From assembly GCF_000003815.2 (NCBI RefSeq), contig NC_049991.1, forward strand, positions 3,530,518 to 3,594,517: 64,000 nucleotides of DNA, read 5' to 3'. This DNA comes from Branchiostoma floridae (taxonomy: Eukaryota; Chordata; Leptocardii; Amphioxiformes; Branchiostomatidae). Position numbers and translations under genes: made by a program. This document shows, piece by piece, positions 35,301 through 46,100 of this stretch (its first letter is position 1; each line of letters begins with the position of its first letter). Below the pieces are notes generated by a model. The model saw only the letters and a program-made list of their open reading frames with translations, was not told the DNA's origin and searched no databases.

Positions 35301-36482
35301 ACTGTATACCCACTTGGCCTTTACACTGGTCACAACAAACACTGTGTTGATCATTTCAGATACCACATCCCACGGCAGACCATTGTCATCCCCAACCTGT
35401 GGTCCGTGCATTACGATGAGAAGTTGTTTCCCAACCCGTACAAGTTCGACCCCACCCGCTTCCTGGACGACAAGGGACAATACAAGAAGGACGAACATGT
35501 CATGCCCTTTTCTGCAGGTTCGTTCAGCCAGTTCCTTTTAACACAATACTGTAAATTTTGAAATTGTTGTAGTGATTTCTTCGCGTTTTTGTGACATCTC
35601 TCCACTGCGTATCTGTGTTTAACATTGTGTGCACTGCAAAAAATGTGAAACAATTTATATTTNNNNNNNNNNNNNNNNNNNNNNNNNNNNNNNNNNNNNN
35701 NNNNNNNNNNNNNNNNNNNNNNNNNNNNNNNNNNNNNNNNNNNNNNNNNNNNNNNNNNNNNNNNNNNNNNNNNNNNNNNNNNNNNNNNNNNNNNNNNNNN
35801 NNNNNNNNNNNNNNNNNNNNNNNNNNNNNNNNNNNNNNNNNNNNNNNNNNNNNNNNNNNNNNNNNNNNNNNNNNNNNNNNNNNNNNNNNNNNNNNNNNNN
35901 NNNNNNNNNNNNNNNNNNNNNNNNNNNNNNNNNNNNNNNNNNNNNNNNNNNNNNNNNNNNNNNNNNNNNNNNNNNNNNNNNNNNNNNNNNNNNNNNNNNN
36001 NNNNNNTAGATTCGCACGCAAGACAATATTATGTTTTTAACCAAATCAACACATAGCTTTCAATGTAAAAAAAATTGTTCAATTACTTCATATTCTTTAT
36101 AATTACATTCGATAGAAGTTCAGCCTTCATTATTTGGTCTTCAATAGGCTGAAACATCGTAGAAGTTTGCAAATATGGACTGAAAAATCTGTTAGCAGAG
36201 TTAGCCGGTCAAAAGGTGTCCAGTATAGCTAATAGCTTAATATCATAGCTACATTAAATTTTGTAGCTTTATCATTCCATACTCATTTTTTTTACCCAAG
36301 GACCCCGGATCTGTTTGGGAGAACAGCTGGCTCGGATGGAGTTCTTCCTGTTCTTCACCTCGCTCATGCAGCACTTCACTTTCAAACTGCCAGAGGGCGT
36401 TACCGTATCACCGCATGAAGGGATCACCGGAGGCGTGCGTTCTCCCAAACCTCATGATATGATAGCGGTGGCACGAAACTAA
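29346..36482 (+). CDS. Cytochrome P450, CYP2-like, complete
   Basis: Microsomal haem monooxygenase; substrate not predictable. Eight coding exons, about 495 residues: 29346-29507, 31341-31418, 31704-31821, 32380-32738, 33692-33958, 34559-34725, 35360-35517, 36301-36482; phases join exactly and the last exon ends AAC TAA. Residues about 9-30 are a hydrophobic membrane anchor, then the proline hinge RNLPPGP. A C-helix segment [12 protein letters not shown] is typical of clan-2 enzymes. The I-helix [10 protein letters not shown] replaces the common AGTET form. The K-helix ExxR is EVFR, the FxPxRF motif is FDPTRF, and the haem loop FSAGPRICLG holds the cysteine ligand. No frameshift or stop was seen. 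The 344-N gap falls in intron 7. MITEs of one family lie next to exons 2 and 4. The CYP2 family call is strong, the subfamily uncertain. Confidence 0.94.
30360..30520. repeat. Possible SINE-tail fragment
   Basis: A segment with gccacatcacgttaaagaac and cccaccacactt resembles the body style of the SINEs nearby but has no tRNA-like head. It is located in intron 1 of the P450 gene. Confidence 0.35.
30575..31033 (-). mobile_element. tRNA-derived SINE, copy 2
   Basis: Same orientation and body as the SINE at 25675-26165 (catcaagctta, ggttacgaggctgctcggga, tccgagggacgactcatttt). The tRNA-like head is at 30965-31033 in reverse, with a slightly mutated B box. It lies in intron 1 of the P450 gene, antisense to it. 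Confidence 0.82.
31111..31305. mobile_element. 'ctagttcacc' MITE family copy
   Basis: Palindromic element of about 200 bp; the left side carries ggtgacctatgtccgttg and the right side aacggataaaggttacccc followed by gcggataaagttgaacta. It ends 35 bp before exon 2 of the P450 gene. Confidence 0.75.
32081..32305. mobile_element. 'ctagttcacc' MITE family copy
   Basis: Left end aacgatagttcacct and ggggtaaccaatatccgttg; right end acggataaaggttacccc, then ggtgcactagt. It ends about 75 bp before exon 4 of the P450 gene. Confidence 0.8.
32768..32993. mobile_element. 'ctagttcacc' MITE family copy
   Basis: Left end aacgctagtttacctttatc and gggtaacctatatccgatg; right end attggttaccctgcgg, then aaggtgaactagcatt. 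It starts 30 bp after the 3' end of P450 exon 4. Confidence 0.8.
33140..34500. other. Intronic stretches of the P450 gene, repeats possible
   Basis: Outside the exon at 33692-33958, nothing coding is seen. The portion near 34330-34500 (cggtagccacagggtatccc and similar) looks like a dispersed repeat, but no second copy was found in this window. Confidence 0.3.
35663..36006. other. Assembly gap (344 N)
   Basis: Run of N in intron 7 of the P450 gene; no coding sequence is expected to be missing because exon 7 and exon 8 join in phase across the haem-binding motif. Confidence 0.99.
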
Positions 36483-36897
36483 GAAAGAAAGGTCAGAAAG
36501 GATCGGAACCCTCAAAACTTTGAGAGATAATCAACATAAACAAAGCCATACCAATTTGATTTCTTGGTTCTCGGAGTTTTAAAAGTGAAAATATAGCAAG
36601 AGGACATCATAAAGGTAGAAGGTAGGGAGAAAAACTTGAATATGACAGTGCACCAAGGCACAAACCTGGTCCTCAGGTTTCATTATCATTATGCTTTTCC
36701 AGTTAAGGTTTTTAAAATATTTTTTTAAATCCAAGAACTAACAAATTAAATTGGTTAAATTAAACTAAAACAAACTGTCAGACATTTCAGTCAGTATCCG
36801 CTGGTAGTTTACTTCAGTTGTGCCTGTCCTTGGTGCTGAGTCCTTTGCCTGAATAGTGAGTTGATATTCCTATGATTATTACATTTGATAAAGAATA

Positions 36898-37377
36898 CAG
36901 TCAAACCTGTATTAGCGGCCACCTTTGCATAGCGACCACCTGGCCATAGTGGCCACTTTTTGTCGGTCCCTTGGATTCGTAATGGTTAAGAAATAGGCTG
37001 TCACCTGTCCAACACGGCCACGGCCAAACGTTTTCCGGTCCCGTAGATACAGAAACACTGCCTATTGCGACCATATGTTGGCCTTATGTCACTCTGCGCC
37101 AAGTTAAAAATCGTAGTTTGCGAGGATTCCAGTTCCCGACAGGGTCATTTTGGCGGTAGCGGAAGGTACAAATGCCTTGAGCGTTAAAGTGCAAGTCTTT
37201 ATCGGCGAAATTACATTATCGTGACAATGCTACTTGGTGAGAAAGATTAGTTGGAACTGAAATCATGTACAACTTGCTCGTGGTCAATTGATCAACATTT
37301 TCTCTATAGTGGCCACCTGTCTATAGTGGCCATTTTTCTCCAGTCCCTTGAGTGGCCGCTATAGACAGGTTTGACTG
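36898..37377. mobile_element. Pogo-like MITE, TA target duplication
   Basis: Ends cagtcaaacctgta and, reversed, cagtcaaacctgtc, flanked by TA (36896-36897 and 37378-37379). Sub-terminal repeats of the form tggccacctg/tatagtggcc occur inside. CAGT-starting ends with TA duplication fit the pogo/Tigger branch of Tc1/mariner. The same family, in a shorter form, cuts the ORF at 57529-57706. No transposase is visible. Confidence 0.8.
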
Positions 37378-37859
37378 TACATGATGACTTGATTTTGATA
37401 ATGATTTGGGTTTGGCCCTTGACTAAAACATTCTGTTAAAGATCTAGATTAAGATCCAGGCTTTGATTTATTTTTGGGGAGTTGTAAAATTAGTGATTGT
37501 GAAATATCATTTACTAATACATCTACCTTTACCAGTTAATTGATCAAAGGTATGTTTATAAGACAATTAAGAGATAGTTTGTTGGGGAGGACAGAAACCT
37601 AATAATAGCTTATGGTAGATCCTTCACAATCTATCATTATATGGACATATATAATTGTTATACATATAGTATCATATTACATATGAAATGTTCAAAATAT
37701 CAACTATAAACTCATAGATTGATGATTTAATGACCACGGTAGTCTAAAATCTCTAATTATGAAAAAGGGAAAGGAATGTACCAATAACAACAAGCTTAAG
37801 GCACGTCTAGAAAGAAACTGTATATTTTATTCACATTTTATCTTTGATGTGTATCTTAA

Positions 37860-39399
37860 AGGACAGCATCAGAAAATTTTCAATTCTTTATTTTCCAGTA
37901 GTTTACTCATTAAAAAGTTGATGTACGTCAATTTTTACATTGATCCGCCTAATATGACCCTGTAGACACGTTTGAACCTCGCGCTCTCCTCCTCTCCCCG
38001 CCGCGCTGGCCGATGACGTAATGGCCTCGTTCTGATCGTCTGAGATTGTATGACGTCACGGATCCGAAACTTCTAGCCAGCCATTTTGCTCGGTGAACCT
38101 CGGTCCTCTCAGCGGTAAATAATCACCCCGCCATTATGGAGTTCAGTTTGTTGTCATTGAAAATTACTTTCGTGGACCTGTAAGTCGCATTGTGAGCTGT
38201 CTACGAAGCCATAGTCCCCGGGAGACTGAACATGAATAAGCTTGCCTGCGTGTGAACCGCGCGGCGACGGAACGAAATCAAAACAATGGTGGTGGGGGAG
38301 GTTCACGCACCGTGCCATTCTGGACTATTACAAGAGCGAGTTCGGGTCAGTTCTTACCTTCTCCTTTCCGGACAGCACAGCGATAATTACACGTAAGCTT
38401 CCACGAATTTTGGTTGAATTCACAATTGTCCAACTGGCAGGGACATTAAAAAAAATCATTCTCTGACAACATACCCTTGATCGCTACATATCGAACGATC
38501 CCCCTTCCGCGCCGAAACATACATACAGCATTGTTGTTTTTACATACAACACAGGCCGGCATTGTGAATGGCGCGAAATGTCGGCTTCGTTTCAGAGTCC
38601 GTGATTTGTTTTGAATGAACCCCCAGCAATCTCCGCCAAAGCTACATGATTGAAAAACCGACCAGTCCAGATAATTTACCCGAGAAACAGAAAATAAAGT
38701 GAGAGGCGAGGCGTAACTCGCACGATCTGTACAAGTTGTGGTGCTATCTGTTTCGGCGCGAAAAGGGGGTTGTTCGATATGTAGCGATCAAGGGTATGTT
38801 GTCAGTAGAACAAACGAGGTCTACAACTGTGAATTCAACCAAAATTCGTGGAAGCTTACGTGTAATTATCACTGTGCTGTTCGGAAAGGAGAAGGTAAGA
38901 ACTGACCCGAACTCGCTCTTGTAATAGTCCAGAATGGCACGGTGCGTGAACCTCCCCAAAAACCATTGTTTTGATTTCGTCCCGTCGCCGCGCGGTTCAC
39001 CCGCTGCAGACAAGCTAATTCATGTTCAGTCTCCCGGGACTATGGCTTCGTAGACAGCTCACAACGCGACTTACAGGTCCACGAAGTTAATTGTCAACAA
39101 CAACGGACTGGCTTCCAGAATGGCGGTGTGATTTCCCGCCGAAGGGACCGAGGTTCACCGAGCAAAATGGCTGGCATGGCCAGAAGTTTCAATTCTGATT
39201 TGTGACGTCAGCGCGCAGGCAATCAGAACGAGGCCATTACGTCATCGGCCAGCGCGGCGGGAGAGGGGAGGAGAGCGCGAAGTTCAAACGTGTCTACAGG
39301 GTCATATTGGGCGGATTAATGTAAAAATTGACGTAAATCAACTTTTTAATGAGTAAACTACTGGAAAATAATGAATTGAAGATTTTCTGATGCTTTCCT
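37860..39399. mobile_element. TTAA-flanked foldback element, 1.54 kb
   Basis: Two arms of about 650 bp (37860 to about 38510 and about 38745 to 39399) are near-identical inverted copies around a 230-bp spacer. The outer ends are aggacagcatcag and, reversed, aggaaagcatcag, each next to TTAA (37856-37859 and 39400-39403). The arms are GC-rich (cgcgctctcc, ccgccgcgctggccgatgac) unlike the flanks. Mirror-image ORFs in the arms (for example 38744-39013 on the minus strand, FTHRAILDYYKSEFG) match no family I know. It lies between the P450 and TELO2 genes. Confidence 0.82.
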
Positions 39400-40144
39400 T
39401 TAACATTATAAGCACATATGTACAAAATGCACTGTATACTCCTCTAGATTCACTTCTACTTTTTCAAGTGCACATTACTGCACTATTGACCCATCTTGCA
39501 TCTGTTATTCATTAATGAGTTTGCCTTATTTAGCACAGGAAAATAAGTGTGCAGGGCCTAGATTTCAAGTACTGTATCCACAATGCAATGGCGGACGAAA
39601 TAGTTGGGGTTTTTTTTAGCAAGAGAATGATGGTTTCAAAATGTTTTCGGGTAGTATACTTTGGTGATGCCACAATCACCCTCTACCAACAGATCCTAAA
39701 TATCTCAAATTTTGGGTCACCTGGTTAGTAAAGTGATCCCCTAATATTGGAAATAACAGGGCAGTTTAACAGAGCACAAACTGAGCAGGATTCTAGGACA
39801 CAGGTTTGCATCTGCGTAGGAGAATGGTATCCATCTTAAAAAGTTTGTATACTCTTCTCCACCAGTTGCTTATATGGTACTTGTAGCTATTGCTGAGTAT
39901 TTCCTCCACCCAACTCCTGGAAGAAAAAGATTTTGAACATTCTGAAAACCAAGTTACTGTTAATGTTAACAGACGAGTGTTGAGCCAAATACACCTGAAA
40001 TGTGTTTTGGATCTCGTAAGTGCTATTAGATCAAGAAATACACCATACTTTTTATGTGTGCACAAAAAGTATTGCAAATGGTGACTCCATTATAGTATTG
40101 AGACAAAAACTGGTAAAAATTTCCACTTTTTCATAAGGAATAAT

Positions 40145-43100
40145 TCACATGCTGCCCCCTACCTGTTGGAGTGTGTTCTGCAGCAACATCAGAGTCTGCA
40201 CTGCCAGTTTCTGGCATTCTGCATCAGTGTCTTTCTCCAACACATCTTGGAAAAGAAGAAAACATAAGAATTTAAAAATGTTGCTAGCTTCTTGATATGA
40301 ATATTATAAGCACATGAATAAATATTTCATTTTTGAAAGTTCAAAGATGTACTGGTTTGGTGGGAATTTCAACAAAAAAATTCTTATTTTTAGCATCTAC
40401 GACATCTGTCATACCTTGTAGCCATTGCTGTCCTTCAAATATCTCCTCCTGGAGGTCAGAGGTCAAGACATGGGCGGGGACACTCAGGATCACCATGGAA
40501 ACAGCAAACAATAACGATTGCCTGACATACCTGGACAGAAAAACAAAACAGCTTCATAAGTCAACCAGTAAAAGTTTTTGCTATTAACAGTTTCCACACT
40601 CCAATATTAGGTTTGAGGTTCTTGGAAAATGTGCATCCGAATAAGAATTCGAGTGAGCGTGGCGCAACCATTGCAACAGGCCAGGCAGGACTGTCACTTG
40701 TATCTATGTCAAACCTGGGCTGCTATAACATCCCATACAGGTGTTCCAGATCTGGTGACAACAGTAGAAGCCTTAGTAATGTGATAACCCACGTTATCAC
40801 ATGTGGTTTTTATAGAATCATTCAAATGAAAAGTATGCGGCACTGTTGAAAATTCCAATAATAGATTCTGACATTGGAATTGCTGTAACAGTTGTTACCA
40901 TTTTCCTTTCAAGGACACAAAATTCTATGAATGTCTGGCACCTTTAGCATAAATGAAACAATGTGTTTTCTCGGGTGGGTATGACATAAATGAAATACAA
41001 CATGGCGTATTCCGCATCACCCTTGGTCCTAATAGCTTATTTGAGCTCTCCCACGGGTCGGATCACCCTGCAGGCTACTGGTGATCCTATCCACAGGGTG
41101 CTGGTGCCTCAGGTGATATGGATTACATTGTGTTGTATTCAATTATGTATCACCCTCAATGAAAGAGCCAAAATTGTATTTTCAGTGAAAAATCAAGATA
41201 AGAACTTACGGTTCTGTGTGGAAGCGTAGTACCCAGACAAACTCAAGTAGAGTTTTGGACATTTGTCTTGCAACCTGGTGCAAAAAAAAGCTTATCATAA
41301 ATAAAACATGATGGATGGATTTGTAAAATGACAGATGGATTGCATGGATTAATGGATGGACAAATGGACAGAAGATGAAAGTTTAAAACTACATGTACAT
41401 CAATGGTTACCGTCACGGTAGTAACTTCAGGAAATCAAAAGATGTAGTCATTACAAGCAAAACAAGAGCCATCTAGCACTCAAAAATCATGACCATAGGA
41501 TGTCCAGAACATGAGAATGATATTGTTTTATTTATTTATTTATTTATTAATCTTTAAGGGTATCAAAACAAGAAGTTCTGCTACAGTACCATAACACACC
41601 ACTAGGGGGCCTACAATCGATTTTCAAGGTCTTGTAAAGACCAACTATCAAAACAGCATCTAGGTGTTCACTTACATTATCCTGAGGTCAGACATCTATG
41701 TGTCAACAATCAAACAGCAGTCACTACAATACCTTCATTTCACAGAGGTTACAAGTAATAAAAAGAAGTGTTGAACCTACCATAGTGTTTGCAGCAGCAT
41801 ACAGTATTGCCCCTAATGAGTACACCAGTCTACCAAGCACCAGGGTATCCTCTCCTAACATGTCCAGGGTGTTCTGACGACTGGTTTACATGTGAACACA
41901 GAAGTTACATTTGTAGAATGTCCACTTGGCACTTTTTCATAATTGTGAAAGTCAGTCAATTAAAAATGAGCACCAGCAGAAATGACAGTTATTAGACAAA
42001 CTTTAACTTTTGTTTTTGGCATAAGATATACACTGTTATATACATGTATATATAATATATAGTATTTACTGATTGAATAATGTCTAAAGGATTATCATCT
42101 CTGAAGATCGAAACAAACTCAAACTGTTTGTTGACTTGAAAAGGGCTTTAGAAAACTTTTCAAAAGCTTTTTTCAAGTCAAGAAATAGTTTGACTACAAT
42201 TTACTCAATTGAAGCAAAGTTTATGATATCTATGTATGATAAATAGACTTTTACCTGTCATAGTTCTTGAGAAGTGGGAAAAAGAAGTGCCCAGCCACAG
42301 TGTGGAACTTGTTTGGTACTGGTGTTGGGTCAGGCTTGCTGGCTCCCTGGAACACACAACAAAGATCAAACCTGAGAATAATTTTACTAATCTCTTGCAA
42401 AATAATAATTCCGAACAAATATATGTATTGGTCATATTCATATAACTACATGTACATCACAGTATGCAATGCTACTATCTGGTTCGCAACAAAATAAAGA
42501 AAACATTTGAAATCTTCAGCTACTTATAAAACAGGCTAATTACTGATTAAAACGATCAATCACTTAAGCCTCTGTCACACATTTTGGACCTTACCACCAC
42601 TTTGCTCCTGACCACATCCAAAGCAAGGTTGGTACTGGGTTAGGAGTAGCCTGGAATTCCTATTATATTATAGCTCATGTCTGCTTCTCTGATTGCATTC
42701 AATATGACTTTCCTGACTACTTTTCAAAATTTACAGTTGTCTGGTACTGACGAATATAAATTTGAAAGACTATTGACATCTTTGCCTATTTAAGAACTAC
42801 CAATCACAGATGACCTTGCTCCTCACTAAAAGACCAAACCATGGTCTGGAGACGGTTGGAAGGCCATGGTTGGCTATAGCTATACCTTTGCAAATCTCCT
42901 GGTCTTCTTCTCTATCCTCTTCTGTACAACTTCCCTCCAGTGTTGGGGTTCCCTAGACTGATCATCAGGGGTAGGGAGTAGCTGTACCAGAGGTTCTGGT
43001 CTCGTGGCCTTCTTCTGTTCCATTGGCTGTGAAAGTTCTTGGGCTGCACCAACTAAAACCTGCATGTGGGGGTGTAAAGGGCAGAAATATTTTTCTCCAC

Positions 43101-46100
43101 AATTCATATCTTGTGATTATCTAGAAATTGGAAAAAAATGTTGGAAAACACAGTCAGCACCAGGGACAGGGAAACACAGTCAGCACCAGGGACAGGGAAA
43201 CACAGTCAGCACCAGGGACAGGGAAACACAGTCAGCACCAGGGACAGGGAAACACAGTTCACCAGGGACAGGGAAACACAGTCAGCACCAGGGACAGAGA
43301 AACACAGTCAGCACCAGAGACAGGGAAACACAATCAGCGCCAGGGACAGGGAAACACAATCAGCACCAGGGACAGGGAAACACAGTCAGAGTCAGGGAAA
43401 CACAATCAGCACCAGGGACAGAGAAACACAGTCAGCACCAGGGACAGGGAAACACAGTCAGCACCAAGGCGCTGTGCATATTGCATTCTTTATTTTGTTG
43501 GAAAATTTACAAACCTCTAACATATCCAGCCTTTGAATTATAGTGTAGTTTGGTGCGTAGAACTCACTGGTAAGATACTGAGAAACCTGTAAATGAAGAA
43601 ACAATATAATGTTCACTGACAAACACATAATATACAGTGTCAAATACTTTCTGCTTTTAAATATGAAACATAAATGTTGGTTTTGCTTACAGATTAAAAT
43701 GCTAGTACCTAATAGTACAATCACATAACATTAGTTCACCTTTATCCATGGGGTAACCTATATCCGTTGTGTTCAAAAACAGGGTATTTTGGGATATGAA
43801 GTGGACAGTAGTTTGAATTACAATATTCTCAGTTCATAAGAAAAATATTAGAAATATTGCAGTCGACTTGAAAACCTTTTATACCCAGTTTATTTCAGAA
43901 CAACGGATATAGGTTACCAAGCTAATAAAAGTGAACTAGCGTTACCTCTGCACATAAAAGAATCCAACAATTGCACACTTATCGAGAAGACTAGGGGTCA
44001 CCTAGTATGCATGGTTTAAATACGTGAGCCGAAGTGAAGCCACGTACACACGAAAAAGTGTTATCGTCTATTCATTGCTTCCTATTGAGTTATCTTATAA
44101 TTGCATAATTCAATCCACAACACCATAGCTACCTGCAAAGGACAGAAGACCGTTGTGGCCACCATGGCGCTTCTTCTGAGCCTGGTAAATTCTGGGATAG
44201 CAAAACTGTTCTGTAGATGCAGCAGAATTTTCACCAGTTCCACACAGACCTGTGGAGAGAAAAATATTTTGATAGAATGAAAAAAAAACACTTTATGCAG
44301 AATGTATTTTGATGAACTGTATTCAACAGTTTGGCATATTTGCATTGACTGTGCTTGGATGTGAACTTTTAAAAACTGTTAACATATTTTTATGAAAAAT
44401 TTTATATTCCATCCACTAATTGAAAGATGATTTTGGACTTTTTCCATTGTCTTACCTCTTCTAAGTTGTCAGGTTGTCTTCTCACCAGTTGTTCACACAC
44501 AGAGAGACATGCCTCAACTCTGTCTGCATCCTCATTGGCTATGAGACCTGAAAATAAAAGTAATTCCAACAGTTAAATCAGTACCCAATAATAGAATGCA
44601 GAAAGCATTAATATACAACGTTTTTTGTCGTGTTTATACTTTCAATGTTACTGTTTACAGTAGTACAGTAGAAGCCAGTTAATTGCACAACGCACCCTTC
44701 TGTTAACTGCATGGAATCCCCAAATCAGTGCGGTCCAACTAGATAACTTCGCATTATTGCACCAGCCGGATAATTGCATGAAATTCACTGGCAAATAGGC
44801 CGTGCAATTAAGTGACTTCTACTGTACATGAAAATGACAGAACTCATACAAAAATAGCAAACCACAGAGTCTGACTTGCCAAAATGAAAGCTCTCTTTCT
44901 ACACTATGTGCATGTCATTTCTAGCTAGCCTAAGTTGACCATGCAGTGAAGATAGCAAATGTGACCCCTTAACACACGTAAGACAGAAGATCCTTACCAT
45001 CGAGACAGTCTCTGATGTAGACAGGTGACTTGACCTTGGACATCTTAGTGTCTTCTGGCATGTCATATGGCTCAAGGTCATCATCACTGGAAAAATGTAA
45101 AGGTTAGAGCAGGTGTGAAACATAACATCTGTCAATCATCAATTCAATCATGTCTTTCAGCCAATCAAGGGTAACCATTTGAATAACAGCAAATGTGATT
45201 GGTCACTTGAGGCTTAACCCTCTCAGCACGAAAAGCCATTTTCGTGGCTTTCCCGTAGACCGCGAGAAGCCACGTACGGGGCTTCGTACGTCACGTTTTG
45301 GATTTTGAACTCCCTGCCCACCATCATGACGAATCCCACAACTAGAACGCTGGTAATTGTAAGAGAACCAATCAATCAGAAAACATACAGCATTTTGACT
45401 TCATTCAAACCTTATTTGAACGTAATCCAGACGCTAGATAATCATGAGTGCTTCAGGGGCTTCAGGGGCCTCATAGGCCGATAATGAAGATTTAGTGGAG
45501 GCTCCCACCAGCGGGGAAAGAGACGAACAACAAGGTAAACAACGGGGTTTTTTTGTTGAATATTAGCTGCTGTCTCTTCATGCCAGGTTTGCGGTTTCGT
45601 ACTGCTAATATCTAGCTGCATTTTACAGGTTTGCGATAGCAAACCTTTTTTTTTCAAATTTTTTTTTTTCAAATTTTTTTTTTTTTAGATATTGTCAGAG
45701 CTTGTAGTTATACTTATGTGAACATATAAATGAAAGTGGTTGGAAGTTGTACTATTTTTTAAATAATATTACTACAATTTTTCCTCAACAAAACAACAAT
45801 TTCACATGATAATACAACAATACAATTGTTCAACAACAAAACATGTGATTATTATAAACTATATTTTGGTTTTCTCCCCAGCATCCAGCAGTGACAACAT
45901 CGATGAAGAAGATGAGCAGTGTGAAGATGTTTGATGCCCATCACATAATACCAGCATTGCTCTTGTATTATAATGTATTTCTGTGTAGTTTCAGGATAAG
46001 TAAAGTATGTTTTTGCCCCTGAATGGACTTTTTATTTTGTGAGACATGTTTTTGTGTTGTTTTGCATATTGTGTTTTTGTTTATTGTGTACTATCAGATT

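Noticed and set aside
35524-36044. Long ORFs across the N run
   Set aside because: The frames are open only because the gap contains no known bases.
38242-39013. Protein-coding gene FTHRAILDYYKSEFG-type
   Set aside because: Mirror-image ORFs within the two arms of a foldback element; no homologue recognised and no splice or poly-A context.
40145-40166. Donor cag|gtaggg ending TELO2 exon 21 with a further exon
   Set aside because: Possible, but reading on gives TGA after six codons at the expected protein length, and no further homologous exon was seen downstream.
43141-43466. CRISPR-like regular array of 28-bp repeats
   Set aside because: Units are head to tail with no spacers, in an intron of an animal gene; it is a minisatellite.
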